DNA of 62,345 nt, from NCBI GenBank assembly GCA_024697865.1, contig JAILSC010000025.1:1-62345 (forward strand), written 5' to 3'. Below, piece by piece: positions 25,227-34,658 of this stretch. The notes under the pieces were generated by a model. It did no database searches. It worked only from the letters and a program-made list of their open reading frames with translations, and was not told where the DNA came from. Made by a program: the position numbers and the translations under genes. The first letter of the stretch is position 1. Each line of letters starts with the position of its first letter. The stretch is from Candidatus Saccharimonadota bacterium (GTDB lineage Bacteria; Patescibacteriota; Saccharimonadia; Saccharimonadales; Saccharimonadaceae).

Positions 25227-26105
25227 ATGGAGAAACTACATACCCCAGTATTATTATCGGAAGTCCTAGCTGGATTATCCCCGCAACCGCAGGAATCTTA
25301 TTTAGATCTTACTGCTGGTTATGGTGGCCACGCTAGTGCTATTTTGGGTGCAACACAGAATTATAAAGACTCAGTTTTGGTGGATCGCGATGAATTCGCT
25401 GTCAAATATTTAACACAGGAATTCTCATCGCCGATTAAAATCATGCATACAGATTTTTATAATGCGGTGCTGCAGCTTTTACAGTGTGGACAGACTTTCG
25501 ATCTCATACTTGCGGATTTTGGAGTTTCTTCTCCGCAGCTAGACATGGAAGCCAGAGGTTTTTCGTTTAAGTACGATGCGCCTTTGGACATGCGGATGGA
25601 TCAAAGGCAGACTAAAACTGCCTATGACGTAGTTAATAAAACTAGCGAAAGGGAACTGGCCGATATTTTTGTCCGATACGGTGAAATTTCCTCGGGCCGT
25701 GCCCACCAACTTGCTAGAACTATCGTGCATCATCGTCCAGTCAAAACTACCGTGGAACTTGCCGAGTTAATTAAATCTCGTTCTCGCGGTCATTCCAAAA
25801 CCCATCCTGCTACTTCAGCCTTCCAAGCGATTCGGATTGTCGTTAACGAGGAACTAAAGCAAATTGAAGATACATTACCGTTGCTCCCTCGCCTACTCAA
25901 TCCTAACGGTCGTCTTGGTATCATTACTTTCCATAGTCTAGAAGATCGGCTAGTGAAAAATTTCTTCAGAGAAGCTGCCAGTTACGGCGAAGAATCATCT
26001 TTAGAAATTATCAATAAAAAGCCTATCACGGCGGAGAGTGAGGAGTTAGTTATCAACCCGCGTGCTCGTAGCGCCAAATTGCGCCTGGCACAAAAGCGGA
26101 ATTGA
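25227..26105 (+). CDS. rsmH: 16S rRNA m4C1402 methyltransferase RsmH (MraW)
   Basis: The 292-residue protein has 'HTPVLLSEVLAGL' at the N-terminus, SAM-binding 'DLTAGYGGHASAIL', 'LADFGVSSPQLD' and 'GFSFKYDAPLDMRMD', and the C-terminal 'FHSLEDRLVK', all typical of RsmH. It methylates C1402 in the decoding centre and heads the dcw cluster in most bacteria. The frame opens at 25179, but TATAAT (25214-25219) ends 7 nt before ATG 25227, so that start and a leaderless mRNA are preferred. mraZ is absent upstream. Confidence 0.95.
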   Translation: MEKLHTPVLLSEVLAGLSPQPQESYLDLTAGYGGHASAILGATQNYKDSVLVDRDEFAVKYLTQEFSSPIKIMHTDFYNAVLQLLQCGQTFDLILADFGVSSPQLDMEARGFSFKYDAPLDMRMDQRQTKTAYDVVNKTSERELADIFVRYGEISSGRAHQLARTIVHHRPVKTTVELAELIKSRSRGHSKTHPATSAFQAIRIVVNEELKQIEDTLPLLPRLLNPNGRLGIITFHSLEDRLVKNFFREAASYGEESSLEIINKKPITAESEELVINPRARSAKLRLAQKRN

Positions 26106-26141
26106 TAAAAATAAAAACATAAAACAAAAAAAGGAGGCAAT

Positions 26142-26207
26142 ATGCCAAAACAAATCGTTGTGACTAACAAGTCCCGCAAACAAAAAGTCAAAGTACACTT
26201 TTGCTAG
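26142..26207 (+). CDS. Predicted 21-residue basic peptide (possible leader peptide)
   Basis: A short ORF encodes MPKQIVVTNKSRKQKVKVHF plus a final Cys. It has an excellent AAGGAGG ribosome-binding site 5 nt before the ATG, unlike rsmH, and is followed at once by strong hairpins before ftsL. It may be a leader peptide controlling the division genes or a functional small basic protein. Nothing like it is recognised. Confidence 0.5.
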   Translation: MPKQIVVTNKSRKQKVKVHFC

Positions 26208-26220
26208 TTAAGCTTCCTTA

Positions 26221-26416
26221 CCGAGTGGGGAATTAACCCCACTCGGATTCCGAGGCAAACGTAACTATATATGGGCCTAGTAAGGCCTACCACATGAGAG
26301 TTTTTCGTAGTGTGTGTGAGTGTATGACCTTCCCGGGCGAGCGCTTGATGAGTCACTTATAGCTCTGCTTGTCAGCAGCTCCCCGGACTACGAATAAGGT
26401 CCTAGCTACGAAAAAC
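26221..26416 (+). ncRNA. Structured leader RNA ahead of ftsL
   Basis: The segment contains a perfect 10-bp hairpin CCGAGTGGGG/CCCCACTCGG (26221-26246), a GGCCT/AGGCC hairpin (26274-26287), and a long rod closed by GTTTTTCGTAG (26300-26310) with CTACGAAAAAC (26406-26416), containing nested GACCTT/AAGGTC and CCGGG.GAGC/GCTC.CCGG stems. No T-run follows these stems. It is probably part of the 5' leader of the ftsL-to-ftsQ transcript, or an RNA processed from it. Confidence 0.6.
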
Positions 26417-26467
26417 AAAAACAAACACTGAAACCAAAAAACAAACATAAACCAAGCGAGGATTAAC

Positions 26468-26809
26468 ATGAATCAAACTTATATATCGAGAAGGCAGCCC
26501 GTCAACAGTTTTGCCCGTAACCGCAATACCGTGCGTCACACCAAGCGCAGCTTAGGTTCCATCTCCCAGATCGTCATTGTCGGTATGCTGACTTTAGTTT
26601 TTGGCTTGATTTATGTTTCCGAAGGTACCAAAGCTACCAGTTTTGATTATGAATTATCCAGTGTAGAAACTGAAATTACTGAAATGACCGCCGAAAAAGA
26701 AGATCTCGCAGTAGAAAAAGCGCGTCTCACTTCGGTCGCAGCCGCCAAAAACAGTGCCGTTGCCGCCACCATGGAAGACGCTACGGTAACTGGCTATGCC
26801 GCGGAGTAA
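26468..26809 (+). CDS. ftsL: FtsL-like cell division protein
   Basis: The 113-residue protein has a basic N-terminus, one membrane helix (about residues 32-52) and an extracytoplasmic coiled coil ('ELSSVETEITEMTAEKEDLA'). This bitopic layout and the position between rsmH and ftsI are those of FtsL; sequence identity is not diagnostic. FtsL joins FtsQ and FtsB in activating FtsWI septal synthesis. GCGAGG is the ribosome-binding site. It overlaps ftsI by 14 bp. Confidence 0.75.
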   Translation: MNQTYISRRQPVNSFARNRNTVRHTKRSLGSISQIVIVGMLTLVFGLIYVSEGTKATSFDYELSSVETEITEMTAEKEDLAVEKARLTSVAAAKNSAVAATMEDATVTGYAAE

Positions 26810-28577
26810 TTTTTCCAAACCAGTCGCTGCGTCCGATCATTCGCACCGTCGAATCGAGATTTTAAGGATCGTGCTCTTAGTCGCCCTAGGTGTTATTTTG
26901 GTGCGACTTTTTGCTATCCAAATTTTTGAGCATAGTAGTTGGGTAGCTAAAGCCGACGAACAGCACACTATCCTTGAGACCATCTCTGCCGGACGAGGCG
27001 AAATCTATATGTTAGATAAGGGTGAACCTGTCGCCGTAGTTCTTAATCAAACTACTTATCAATTAGTAATTGACCCTACCGTTACCAAAAAAGAAGACAT
27101 TAAATACGTTGTCGATACTTACGCTAAAGATTATGCCATCGTAGATTTAGACGAAGTTTATGATACAGAAGGCTTGCGTTATTCGATTGTCGCTAAAAAC
27201 ATCCCTCGTGAAACTGCTCAACAGATTGCTGATGCTGCCGTACCAGCCGTTTGGCTTAAAAAAACTAACCAACGCGTGTATCCCGAAGGCCAATTAGCTT
27301 CTGGTTTGCTAGGATTTGTCAACAACGATGGAGTCGGTCAATATGGTGTAGAAGGTTCGTTAAATAAACAGCTAGCTGGCGAGGATGGTTTAATTAAGGC
27401 CACTGCCGACGTCAACAAAGTCGCCCTTAGCATCGGCAACGATAATATTAAGATTCCTGCCAAAGATGGTGAGAATATCGTCTTGTCGGTTGACCGTAGT
27501 TTAGAACAGGGCATCGAAGAGTTAGCTTCGCAGGCTATTAAAGACACCGCCGCCACTAACGCTAGTGTCCTCATCATGAATCCTAACGACGGAGAAGTTA
27601 TCGCCATGGCTAATTTGCCCAATTACGATCCTGCTAACTACGATAAAGTTGCTTCGGCCGCCGATTACGTTAACTACACTACCGAAGTCCCTTACGAACC
27701 GGCTTCCATTTGTAAGAGCTTTGCTTTTTCCGCCGCCGTCAATGAAGGTAAAATGACCGCTGACACCACTTACTTCAATGAGCATTACACCACTGTTGAT
27801 GGTTGGAAGATTGAAAACGCTGAGCAGCGAGGGATACTCTACGGCACCATCAACATGAAGACCGCGCTTTATTGGTCCTTGAACACTGGCTCAATTCAGG
27901 CCCTTAGATTACTTGGCGGCAATCCCAACCAAATCACCCAGGAGGGCAGGGAAAAACTTTATGATTATTACCATAACAAATTCCGCCTCGGTCAAGCCAC
28001 TGGCATCGAACTCATTGAAGCCGAAGGCTATATCGAAGACCCTAATGAAGGTTGGGGCCGGGATTCCACTTACGCTAACATGACTTTTGGTCAGAATCTC
28101 GGTATCACCATGATTCAGACCGCTTCGGCTTTTTCCGCCGTAGTTAACGGTGGCACTTGGCATACCCCCACCATCGTCAAGGGAGTTCTGAAAAACGGGG
28201 CAGTTGTGCCGGTCGAAAGGACTGATTTAGTCGAAGATAAAATTTTATCCGATGAGACTTCTGCCGCGATGCGTGATATGTTGATCAATAACCGTAGTTA
28301 TCTTGTTACCGCCGGCATTGACCGTCCTGGCTATGCTATCGGCGGGAAATCCGGTACCGCGCAGGTCATCGTTAACGGTGCTTACGATGACACCTTTGCT
28401 CAGCTAGTCGGCTCCTATATTGGCTTCGTCGGACCAAGTGGGGAGTTGCCAAAATACGTAATAATGGTTAAAATGTGGGGAGAGGGTCAAGGCATTGGCT
28501 CAGGCGATGCTATGGATCTCTTCAACAAACTATCCAACTATTTAATCGATTATAAAAAAATCAAACCAAAGGCATAA
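26796..28577 (+). CDS. ftsI: Septal peptidoglycan transpeptidase (class B PBP, FtsI)
   Basis: The 593-residue protein has an N-terminal membrane helix (about residues 24-45), the class B PBP dimerisation domain, and the transpeptidase motifs: 'PASICKSF' (SxxK), 'WSLNTGS' (SxN) and 'GGKSGTAQV' (KSG). It crosslinks septal peptidoglycan together with FtsW. Its start overlaps ftsL, and mraY follows after 3 nt, within one operon. Confidence 0.93.
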   Translation: MPRSNFSKPVAASDHSHRRIEILRIVLLVALGVILVRLFAIQIFEHSSWVAKADEQHTILETISAGRGEIYMLDKGEPVAVVLNQTTYQLVIDPTVTKKEDIKYVVDTYAKDYAIVDLDEVYDTEGLRYSIVAKNIPRETAQQIADAAVPAVWLKKTNQRVYPEGQLASGLLGFVNNDGVGQYGVEGSLNKQLAGEDGLIKATADVNKVALSIGNDNIKIPAKDGENIVLSVDRSLEQGIEELASQAIKDTAATNASVLIMNPNDGEVIAMANLPNYDPANYDKVASAADYVNYTTEVPYEPASICKSFAFSAAVNEGKMTADTTYFNEHYTTVDGWKIENAEQRGILYGTINMKTALYWSLNTGSIQALRLLGGNPNQITQEGREKLYDYYHNKFRLGQATGIELIEAEGYIEDPNEGWGRDSTYANMTFGQNLGITMIQTASAFSAVVNGGTWHTPTIVKGVLKNGAVVPVERTDLVEDKILSDETSAAMRDMLINNRSYLVTAGIDRPGYAIGGKSGTAQVIVNGAYDDTFAQLVGSYIGFVGPSGELPKYVIMVKMWGEGQGIGSGDAMDLFNKLSNYLIDYKKIKPKA

Positions 28578-28580
28578 AAA

Positions 28581-29606
28581 ATGATGGTAATTAGTGACGA
28601 AATATTTCATGGGTTCCTACTGGCTTTAGCTGGGTTTCTCTTTGCGATGGCCTTAACTCCGTTTTATACTCATTTCGCATATAAGTATAAATTCTGGAAA
28701 AAACAAAAAACCGAAACCGTAGACGGCAAAGATTTACCCGTAATGCGCAAACTCCATGCCCATAAATTCAAGCACGTCTTCCCAACTATGGCTGGTTTAA
28801 TCGGCGTAGTAGCCGTCACTGCCGTCACCTGGATTTTCAATTTGGATCGGGGCCAAACTTGGCTCCCGCTCGTAGGTTTTCTCGGTGGGGCTTTGGTCGG
28901 CGTAATTGACGATGTAATCAATATTTTCGGTTCTGGCAGGGGCGCGGCCGGGCTTCGGGGTCCAGTCAAATTCTTCTTGATTACTGTAGTAGGCTTAGTG
29001 CTTGGCTGGTTCTTCGCTGTTAAGCTAGGCTGGACCACCATGCTGGTGCCTTTCTATGGCGATTTCGAAGTAGGCATAGTGGGAATGATTCTAATCTTTA
29101 CTTTTGCCGTAGTAGCTACCTCCAATGCCGTGAATATCTCCGATGGCTTGGACGGCCTTTCTGGGGGCTTAGCCATGATGGCTTATGGAGCTTTTGGTGT
29201 GATTGCCTTCTTCCAGGGTAACTTACTCTTGTTCGGCTTCTGTCTTACTGTCGTCGGTTGGTTGCTTAGCTACATTTGGTTTAATGTGCCACCAGCGCGC
29301 TTTATGATGGGGGACACTGGCTCTTTCGCTTTGGGCGCTGGGCTAGGCGTAGTCGCCATGATGACTAATTCATTCTTACTCTTGCCGGTGATCGGTCTGC
29401 CTTTCGTTATTGAAGCTGGCTCCAGCTTGCTCCAACTTTTCTGGAAAAAAGTTTTCGGCCACAAATTATTTATTTCCGCGCCTTTGCATCATCACCTCGA
29501 AGCTAAAGGCTGGGGCGAAGCCAAGATCGTGATGCGTTTTTGGATTATTGCAGGCGTCTGCGCTATTATGGGCGTCTTCCTTGCCGCAACCGGGGGCGCA
29601 ATCTAG
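28581..29606 (+). CDS. mraY: Phospho-N-acetylmuramoyl-pentapeptide transferase
   Basis: The 341-residue polytopic enzyme has the family's Asp motifs 'VGVIDDVIN', 'NAVNISDGLDGLSGG' and 'FMMGDTGSFALG', and the His-rich 'APLHHHLEAKGW' loop, with about ten membrane helices. It makes lipid I from UDP-MurNAc-pentapeptide and undecaprenyl phosphate. The stop codon directly abuts the ftsW start. Confidence 0.96.
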   Translation: MMVISDEIFHGFLLALAGFLFAMALTPFYTHFAYKYKFWKKQKTETVDGKDLPVMRKLHAHKFKHVFPTMAGLIGVVAVTAVTWIFNLDRGQTWLPLVGFLGGALVGVIDDVINIFGSGRGAAGLRGPVKFFLITVVGLVLGWFFAVKLGWTTMLVPFYGDFEVGIVGMILIFTFAVVATSNAVNISDGLDGLSGGLAMMAYGAFGVIAFFQGNLLLFGFCLTVVGWLLSYIWFNVPPARFMMGDTGSFALGAGLGVVAMMTNSFLLLPVIGLPFVIEAGSSLLQLFWKKVFGHKLFISAPLHHHLEAKGWGEAKIVMRFWIIAGVCAIMGVFLAATGGAI

Positions 29607-30833
29607 ATGAATCGTAAACACAAATCAGATTTAGTGATTTTGTTTGCTACTCTGGGTCTCATGGCTTTAGGGTTAATCGTCATCTATGCCATCGGTCCAA
29701 TGCGAGCCAATGTCTTAAATTCTACCTATGGCACTGACTATGATTCTAATTATTTTTTCTGGGGCCAATTACGTTCCGTAGGTCTAAGCTTGCTCGCTCT
29801 TTACGCTGCCTTCAAATGGATCCCTTGTAAATATATTAAAAAAGCCGCTAAACCTCTGATGATTATTGCACTAGCGTTGTCTGGTTTACTCTGGGTACTT
29901 TCTCTTGCTGGTTCCGGGGCGGTCAAATGTGAGCTCGGGGAATGTCGTTGGTTTAACCTTGGTAGTGTCAGTTTTCAGCCCGCCGAACTTTTAAAGCTCG
30001 CTCTCGTTATCTACTTAGCTGATTTTCTTGCTCGCAAAAAGGAAGAAGGCGTAGTAGGGAAGTTTCGTGAATTCTGGTTGCCTCTTCTTATCATTTGTGG
30101 CGCTTCCTTAGCTTTAGTCGTGGTGGCTCAAGGCGACTTGGGTACTGGCGTAGCCTTGCTGGCTATTATTCTCGGCACACTACTGGTTTCTGGCGTGCCC
30201 ACTCGGCAATATTTAATCGTTTTAGCTATAATTCTGGTGGGGGCGGTGGGAGCCGTAGCTTTTTCTGGTCACCGAATGGAACGGGTGGACGCCTGGTTAA
30301 CTACGCTTACGGGTGGGGAAAGTTCTGATTCTACCTACCACGTTGATAACGCTATGCTGGCTATCGGCGTTGGTGGTTTAACGGGCGTAGGAATTGGCAA
30401 TTCGGTCCAAGCTACCGGCTACTTGCCCGAATCAATCAACGATTCCGTCTTTGCTATTATGGGAGAAACTTTTGGCTTTATTGGACTCTTTATGGTGATT
30501 GCCGTCTTTGCGGCCTTGCTACTCAGAATGTTAAAAGTCGCCGAGCATACTCCTGGCACCGAAGAACGCATTTTGATTGTCGGTGTTTTCTCTTGGACCT
30601 TAGCTCAAGTCGCAGTCAACATCATGGCGATGACCGGTCTAGTCCCCGTCACAGGGATCACCCTACCGCTGCTTTCTTACGGTGGCACCAGTATGATTTT
30701 TATCGCTTTTGCTTTAGGTCTGGTTTTGCAACTTTCGTGTTATACTAGTAGGGAGGTAATTAAAAATGAAGATATTAGTAGTGGGCGGAGGCTCGGGGGG
30801 ACATATCACTCCAGCCGTCGCCGTAGTTCGTGA
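29607..30833 (+). CDS. ftsW: SEDS peptidoglycan glycosyltransferase FtsW
   Basis: The 408-residue protein has about ten membrane helices and SEDS signatures such as 'WFNLGSVSFQPAELLKLALV', 'LPESINDSVFAIMGETFGFIG' and 'VTGITLPLLSYGGTSM'. It polymerises septal glycan from lipid II. The basic C-terminal tail overlaps murG by 68 bp, which is long but both frames are well supported. A possible internal promoter (TGTTATACT, hexamer 30739-30744) and GGGAGG for murG lie in its 3' end. Confidence 0.94.
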   Translation: MNRKHKSDLVILFATLGLMALGLIVIYAIGPMRANVLNSTYGTDYDSNYFFWGQLRSVGLSLLALYAAFKWIPCKYIKKAAKPLMIIALALSGLLWVLSLAGSGAVKCELGECRWFNLGSVSFQPAELLKLALVIYLADFLARKKEEGVVGKFREFWLPLLIICGASLALVVVAQGDLGTGVALLAIILGTLLVSGVPTRQYLIVLAIILVGAVGAVAFSGHRMERVDAWLTTLTGGESSDSTYHVDNAMLAIGVGGLTGVGIGNSVQATGYLPESINDSVFAIMGETFGFIGLFMVIAVFAALLLRMLKVAEHTPGTEERILIVGVFSWTLAQVAVNIMAMTGLVPVTGITLPLLSYGGTSMIFIAFALGLVLQLSCYTSREVIKNEDISSGRRLGGTYHSSRRRSS

Positions 30834-31992
30834 AATCATCAAAGAAAAACCTCGAGCCGAGGTAGAATTTTGGACTGATCCCAAATATTACAAAAACGTC
30901 ACTAAGCTTACCACCGAGATCGGCGTAGCTTGGGGCGAGGAAGCTCGTCGCAAAAAAACCACTTACATCCGCGTGCGCAAAGTTCCCGCCGGTAAATTCC
31001 ATCGCTATGCTAATTGGCATTTCAGGGATTATTTTGTTCATTTCAGACTCACTGTCAGGGAATTAATCGTCGGTAACATTATCGGGTTCTTTTGCTTCCT
31101 GGCCGGGCTAGTGACTAGTTTCTGCCGCTTAGCGCCTAAACGCAATCGCCCCAACATTATTTTCCTGAAGGGTGGATACGTTTGTTTGCCAGTGGGGCTA
31201 ATTGCTCGCTTGTTTAAGATTCCTTATATCATTCACGAGTCAGACGCCGTAGCTGGCCTAGCTAATCGTGTTTTGATGAAGAAGGCCAGAAAGGTCGCCT
31301 TCGGCTTACCAATTTCTGAAGAGACGCAGGAAAAACACCCTAATTATGTCTGGACCGGAATTCCGGTTAATCCGGATTTTAAGACTGTCTCCCCCGCTCA
31401 GCAGAACTCTTATAAGCGCGCCTTTTCTTTCAACGCTAACCAGCCGTTAGTGGTGATTACTGGTGGCTCGCAGGGATCAGAAAATCTAAACGAGGCCACT
31501 CGCGCCATCCTGCCAGAACTCTTAAAGTTCACTTCCGTTGGCTTAGTTGCCGGGCGTAAACATTACGAAGACATGGTAGATCTAAAGAAATACGAAAATT
31601 GGGAAAAGGCCAGTTTAGAATCCAATTTCCGGATGTGGGAATTTAATACCACTATGAACGAGTTAATGGGGGCCGCCGACGTCGTAGTTTCTCGAGCTGG
31701 AGCTACCACCATTGCCGAGCTCGCCGCCTTAAAAAAGACAGTTATCTTAGTGCCGTTTGAACGCCTACCTGGTGGCCACCAGGAAAAGAACGCCGACCGC
31801 TTAAAGCAAGCTCAGGCCGTTTCCGTGATTAGCGACATGGCTATGGTTGCTGACCCAACGAAACTTTTGGATGAGATTCGTCATTTAATTAAATCTCCTA
31901 AGACCCGTGCCGACATGGCTGAGCGCTTGCACCAGGAAGCTCGCACCGACGCCGCTCGCCGTCTCGCCGAGATAATTCTGGAGGAAGCTTAG
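30766..31992 (+). CDS. murG: UDP-GlcNAc:lipid I GlcNAc transferase MurG
   Basis: The 408-residue GT-B enzyme starts 'MKILVVGGGSGGHITPAVAV', has 'IIHESDAVAGLANRVL', 'ITGGSQGSENLNEA' and the donor-binding 'SRAGATTIAELAAL...LPGGHQEKNA'. It makes lipid II. It is longer than E. coli MurG (355), with a hydrophobic insertion at about residues 95-125 that may help membrane association. ATG 30766 follows GGGAGG. Confidence 0.95.
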   Translation: MKILVVGGGSGGHITPAVAVVREIIKEKPRAEVEFWTDPKYYKNVTKLTTEIGVAWGEEARRKKTTYIRVRKVPAGKFHRYANWHFRDYFVHFRLTVRELIVGNIIGFFCFLAGLVTSFCRLAPKRNRPNIIFLKGGYVCLPVGLIARLFKIPYIIHESDAVAGLANRVLMKKARKVAFGLPISEETQEKHPNYVWTGIPVNPDFKTVSPAQQNSYKRAFSFNANQPLVVITGGSQGSENLNEATRAILPELLKFTSVGLVAGRKHYEDMVDLKKYENWEKASLESNFRMWEFNTTMNELMGAADVVVSRAGATTIAELAALKKTVILVPFERLPGGHQEKNADRLKQAQAVSVISDMAMVADPTKLLDEIRHLIKSPKTRADMAERLHQEARTDAARRLAEIILEEA

Positions 31993-31993
31993 G

Positions 31994-32593
31994 GTGGAAG
32001 AACCGCCAAAACTCGCTCGTCGTAAAATGAATCGCCAGTCCACCTTCAAAATGGGCCGGACTATTGGCGAACAACGCGAGAAACTAGAAACCAAAAACGA
32101 ACGTAACGCTGCCAGAAAGCAGGACAAAAAACGCCAAGTCCGCCGGATCATTTTTACTATTTTTGGTTTCGTTATTTTAATCGGCGGGCTGATCTTTTTA
32201 TGTTTCTTCTTTGTGGGTAGCGGGGAACCAGCTCCCATTGTTGCCACTACTGAAGAATCAGTCGCCACTGAGCCAACTATCGAGATTATCGATGAAGACG
32301 CTTCCGCTGGTAGCCGCATTACCAACCGGATGCGCTCTTATATTGGTCAAGCTGAGCAGGATTTTCGCGATCTCGGCTACCGTCCCACTAAGGCCGTCAT
32401 TCCTTCCGGTGCCATCCGCGAAGTGGATTTCTACTTAGAGAGCCACCCAGGTTTTATTAAACTTCATATTGATCGTTCTACGGCAACCAGCGTTGAGGAT
32501 GCCGATCGGATGCTCCGTTATCTCGCCGCTCAGGATACTACGGAATTTCAATATATTGACGTTCGTCTCGCTGGTAAAGCCTATTGGAAATAG
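31994..32593 (+). CDS. FtsQ/DivIB-like bitopic division protein
   Basis: The 199-residue product starts at GTG one base after the murG stop. It has a long basic cytoplasmic part, one membrane helix (about residues 52-74) and an extracytoplasmic domain ending 'FQYIDVRLAGKAYWK', which resembles the C-terminal beta strand of FtsQ ('yiDLRf..gkvy.k'). The POTRA domain is not obvious. Its position after murG supports FtsQ, but the match is weak. It ends the cluster; murC-F, ddl, ftsA and ftsZ are not in the window. Confidence 0.7.
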   Translation: MEEPPKLARRKMNRQSTFKMGRTIGEQREKLETKNERNAARKQDKKRQVRRIIFTIFGFVILIGGLIFLCFFFVGSGEPAPIVATTEESVATEPTIEIIDEDASAGSRITNRMRSYIGQAEQDFRDLGYRPTKAVIPSGAIREVDFYLESHPGFIKLHIDRSTATSVEDADRMLRYLAAQDTTEFQYIDVRLAGKAYWK

Positions 32594-32665
32594 TTATTGA
32601 AAGCCCTTGTGTTTAGCGGCCTAACCGTGCTATAATGAAAATATTAACCTGAGGAGTGGCCATTA

Positions 32666-34255
32666 ATGGTTGGGCGAAATTTGAATACTAAGCAAAATAA
32701 CGGTAAGGTTCAGCTGTCTTTTAGTATTTTTGGTGTTCTTTTTGCGATTACGCTGATTGCGGGTGCTTTTGCTGTCAGCGTCAGCACTAAGGCCACCGAT
32801 ACTTCTAAAGTAGACTCCGTCAACGTTTCCATCACCGCCGCCTGCACTATGACCGAGACTAGTAGCACTAACGGCGTATATAACGCTTCACTCATCCCTG
32901 GGCAATCTATTGAACTTGGTCCCACCAGCATTAAGACTACCTGTAACGACAATGGCGGCTTTGCTATTTATGGTATTGGGTTCTCAGGTGATAGCTATTC
33001 TGCTGCCACTCATACCGACCTCATCTCCAGTATCAATACTGATTACAATATTCATACGAATACTCCTGGCTCCGCCGGCAGCAACTCTTATTGGGCTATG
33101 AAGTTAGCCGCCGTCCCCTCCGGTGCGTATACTCCCACTATTGAGGGTGGCTATGCCAACTATAACGTAGTCCCTAGTTCTTTCACTAAGGTGGCCAGCC
33201 TCAACCAGGCCACCGATATGGGCGAGAGTGCCACCGGTTCTAATATTAACATCACTTATGAGGTTAAAGCCTCCAACGGTCAAGTTGCCGGCTCTTACCA
33301 GGGCAAAGTCAAATACGTCTTAGTCCATCCTAACGGCTTCGCTCCTGGCACCTACTCCATCGCCTACAACGCCAACGGCGGTAGCGGGACGATGACTGGT
33401 GAATCCGGTCTCGACAACTACACCCCACATACTTTGAAGGCTAATACCTTCACTGCGCCTTCTGGCTATAGATTCGCTGGTTGGTGTACTACTAATACTA
33501 GCCAAAACGCCTGTACGGATGGGGATCTCTATACCGACGAGGCAACCATAGAACCTAGCACCATAACCGCCAATACGGCCCTCAACCTTTACGCTATTTG
33601 GGAGGTTATCCCCTACATACAAGATTTCACCGCTGCACAATGTCAAGCGAAGGCTTTAAATACCCCATTTACTGTAATAGATCGCCGTGACGGCTCTGAC
33701 TATACCGTCCGATACATCAACGGCAATTGCTGGATGACGCAAAACCTTAGGATTACAGGTGTTGTCTCTGCTGCGGACTCTAATTTCGAGGGAGCTGATT
33801 TCAATATCTCCGCTGGAGATCTAAAAGGCAACTATATGACTTATTCCGCTGCTCGATCTCATCGGGCAGATAGTGCAGATGTCGCCTCTGCCCCTAGCGG
33901 CTATACGATTGATATATTGGGCGCTTGGTATAATTATTGCGCCGCCTCCGCTGGCCAAGTATGTAGCCAGACTCGAGTGGACGCTACCCAGGACATTTGT
34001 CCGGCTGGCTGGCATTTACCATCGCATAGCCAGAATGGTGGTATTACTAGCTACGCTTCTTCGTTCTTGCCTGTCTACGGTGGGTATTATTACGATGGTT
34101 GGCTCCGTAGTGCTGCCTCTTACGGCTACTGGTGGTCTGCTACTGCAAGCAGTACCAGCAACCAATACTATCTAATGCGCTTCAGTGTCTTTTTGGATAC
34201 TGGTAACGAGGACAAGATTAACGGATACTACATTCGTTGCCTACGCAGCACGTAG
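32666..34255 (+). CDS. Secreted surface protein with InlB-type repeat and FISUMP domain
   Basis: The 529-residue protein has an N-terminal hydrophobic segment (about residues 14-38), a beta-rich Ser/Thr domain, an InlB/Listeria-Bacteroides repeat ('YNANGGSGTMTGESG...PSGYRFAGW'), and a C-terminal FISUMP domain ('NGNCWMTQNLR', 'CPAGWHLPS', 'GYWWSAT', 'YYIRCLR'). Such proteins are common on Saccharibacteria surfaces and may contact the host cell; that role is inferred. TGCTATAAT (hexamer 32632-32637) and GAGGAG precede the ATG. Confidence 0.88.
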   Translation: MVGRNLNTKQNNGKVQLSFSIFGVLFAITLIAGAFAVSVSTKATDTSKVDSVNVSITAACTMTETSSTNGVYNASLIPGQSIELGPTSIKTTCNDNGGFAIYGIGFSGDSYSAATHTDLISSINTDYNIHTNTPGSAGSNSYWAMKLAAVPSGAYTPTIEGGYANYNVVPSSFTKVASLNQATDMGESATGSNINITYEVKASNGQVAGSYQGKVKYVLVHPNGFAPGTYSIAYNANGGSGTMTGESGLDNYTPHTLKANTFTAPSGYRFAGWCTTNTSQNACTDGDLYTDEATIEPSTITANTALNLYAIWEVIPYIQDFTAAQCQAKALNTPFTVIDRRDGSDYTVRYINGNCWMTQNLRITGVVSAADSNFEGADFNISAGDLKGNYMTYSAARSHRADSADVASAPSGYTIDILGAWYNYCAASAGQVCSQTRVDATQDICPAGWHLPSHSQNGGITSYASSFLPVYGGYYYDGWLRSAASYGYWWSATASSTSNQYYLMRFSVFLDTGNEDKINGYYIRCLRST

Positions 34256-34491
34256 TGAACAGGGAAGCAGTGTTCGGGATTTGTTCTATTACTTTGCTTC
34301 TCTTCTTCCAGTTCGGTTTTTGTTCGGAAAATCTAGGTGCTAAAAACTAGGGAACGACACAAAACTACCACGACTAACAGGGGAAGAATAGAAATAGGGA
34401 AATAAACCGGGGAAAAAGTCAAATCCGAAAATCTAGACCATAAATCTTGAAAAACCGAGCTAAACGGGGGTCAAGGGTAAGATTCGCCGGG

Positions 34492-34658
34492 TGTCCGCAC
34501 AGGTTTTTTAAGGCAGCGTAATGATCGATTTGAAATTTTAACACGTATATTCCTGACGGCGCCGAGAAAGTTGCCTTTCAAGGCAATCTTTCTCGGACGC
34601 CCAGTGTATGACGTGCTTAAAATTTCAAGTCCAGCTGCCGGAAAAATATGTGCGGACA
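34492..34658 (-). ncRNA. 167-nt rod-like palindrome (candidate RNA or element)
   Basis: Nested arms pair along most of the length: TGTCCGCACA with TGTGCGGACA, GGCAGC with GCTGCC, a 16-bp TTGAAATTTTAA..ACGT stem with one bulge, and a 20-bp GGCGCCGAGAAAG..TTGCCTT stem with a short loop, separated by internal loops. A minus-strand TATAAT (34681-34676) lies just ahead, so transcription could begin at its base. Its rod shape recalls 6S RNA, but I see no diagnostic sequence and no terminator. The rest of 34256-34922 has a TAAAAGACG/CGTCTTTTA hairpin at about 34718-34745 and no ORF I trust. Confidence 0.5.

Noticed and set aside
30766-30833. Frameshift at the ftsW/murG junction
   Set aside because: Both frames are intact and conserved; murG has its own GGGAGG and start, so it is a true 68-bp overlap.
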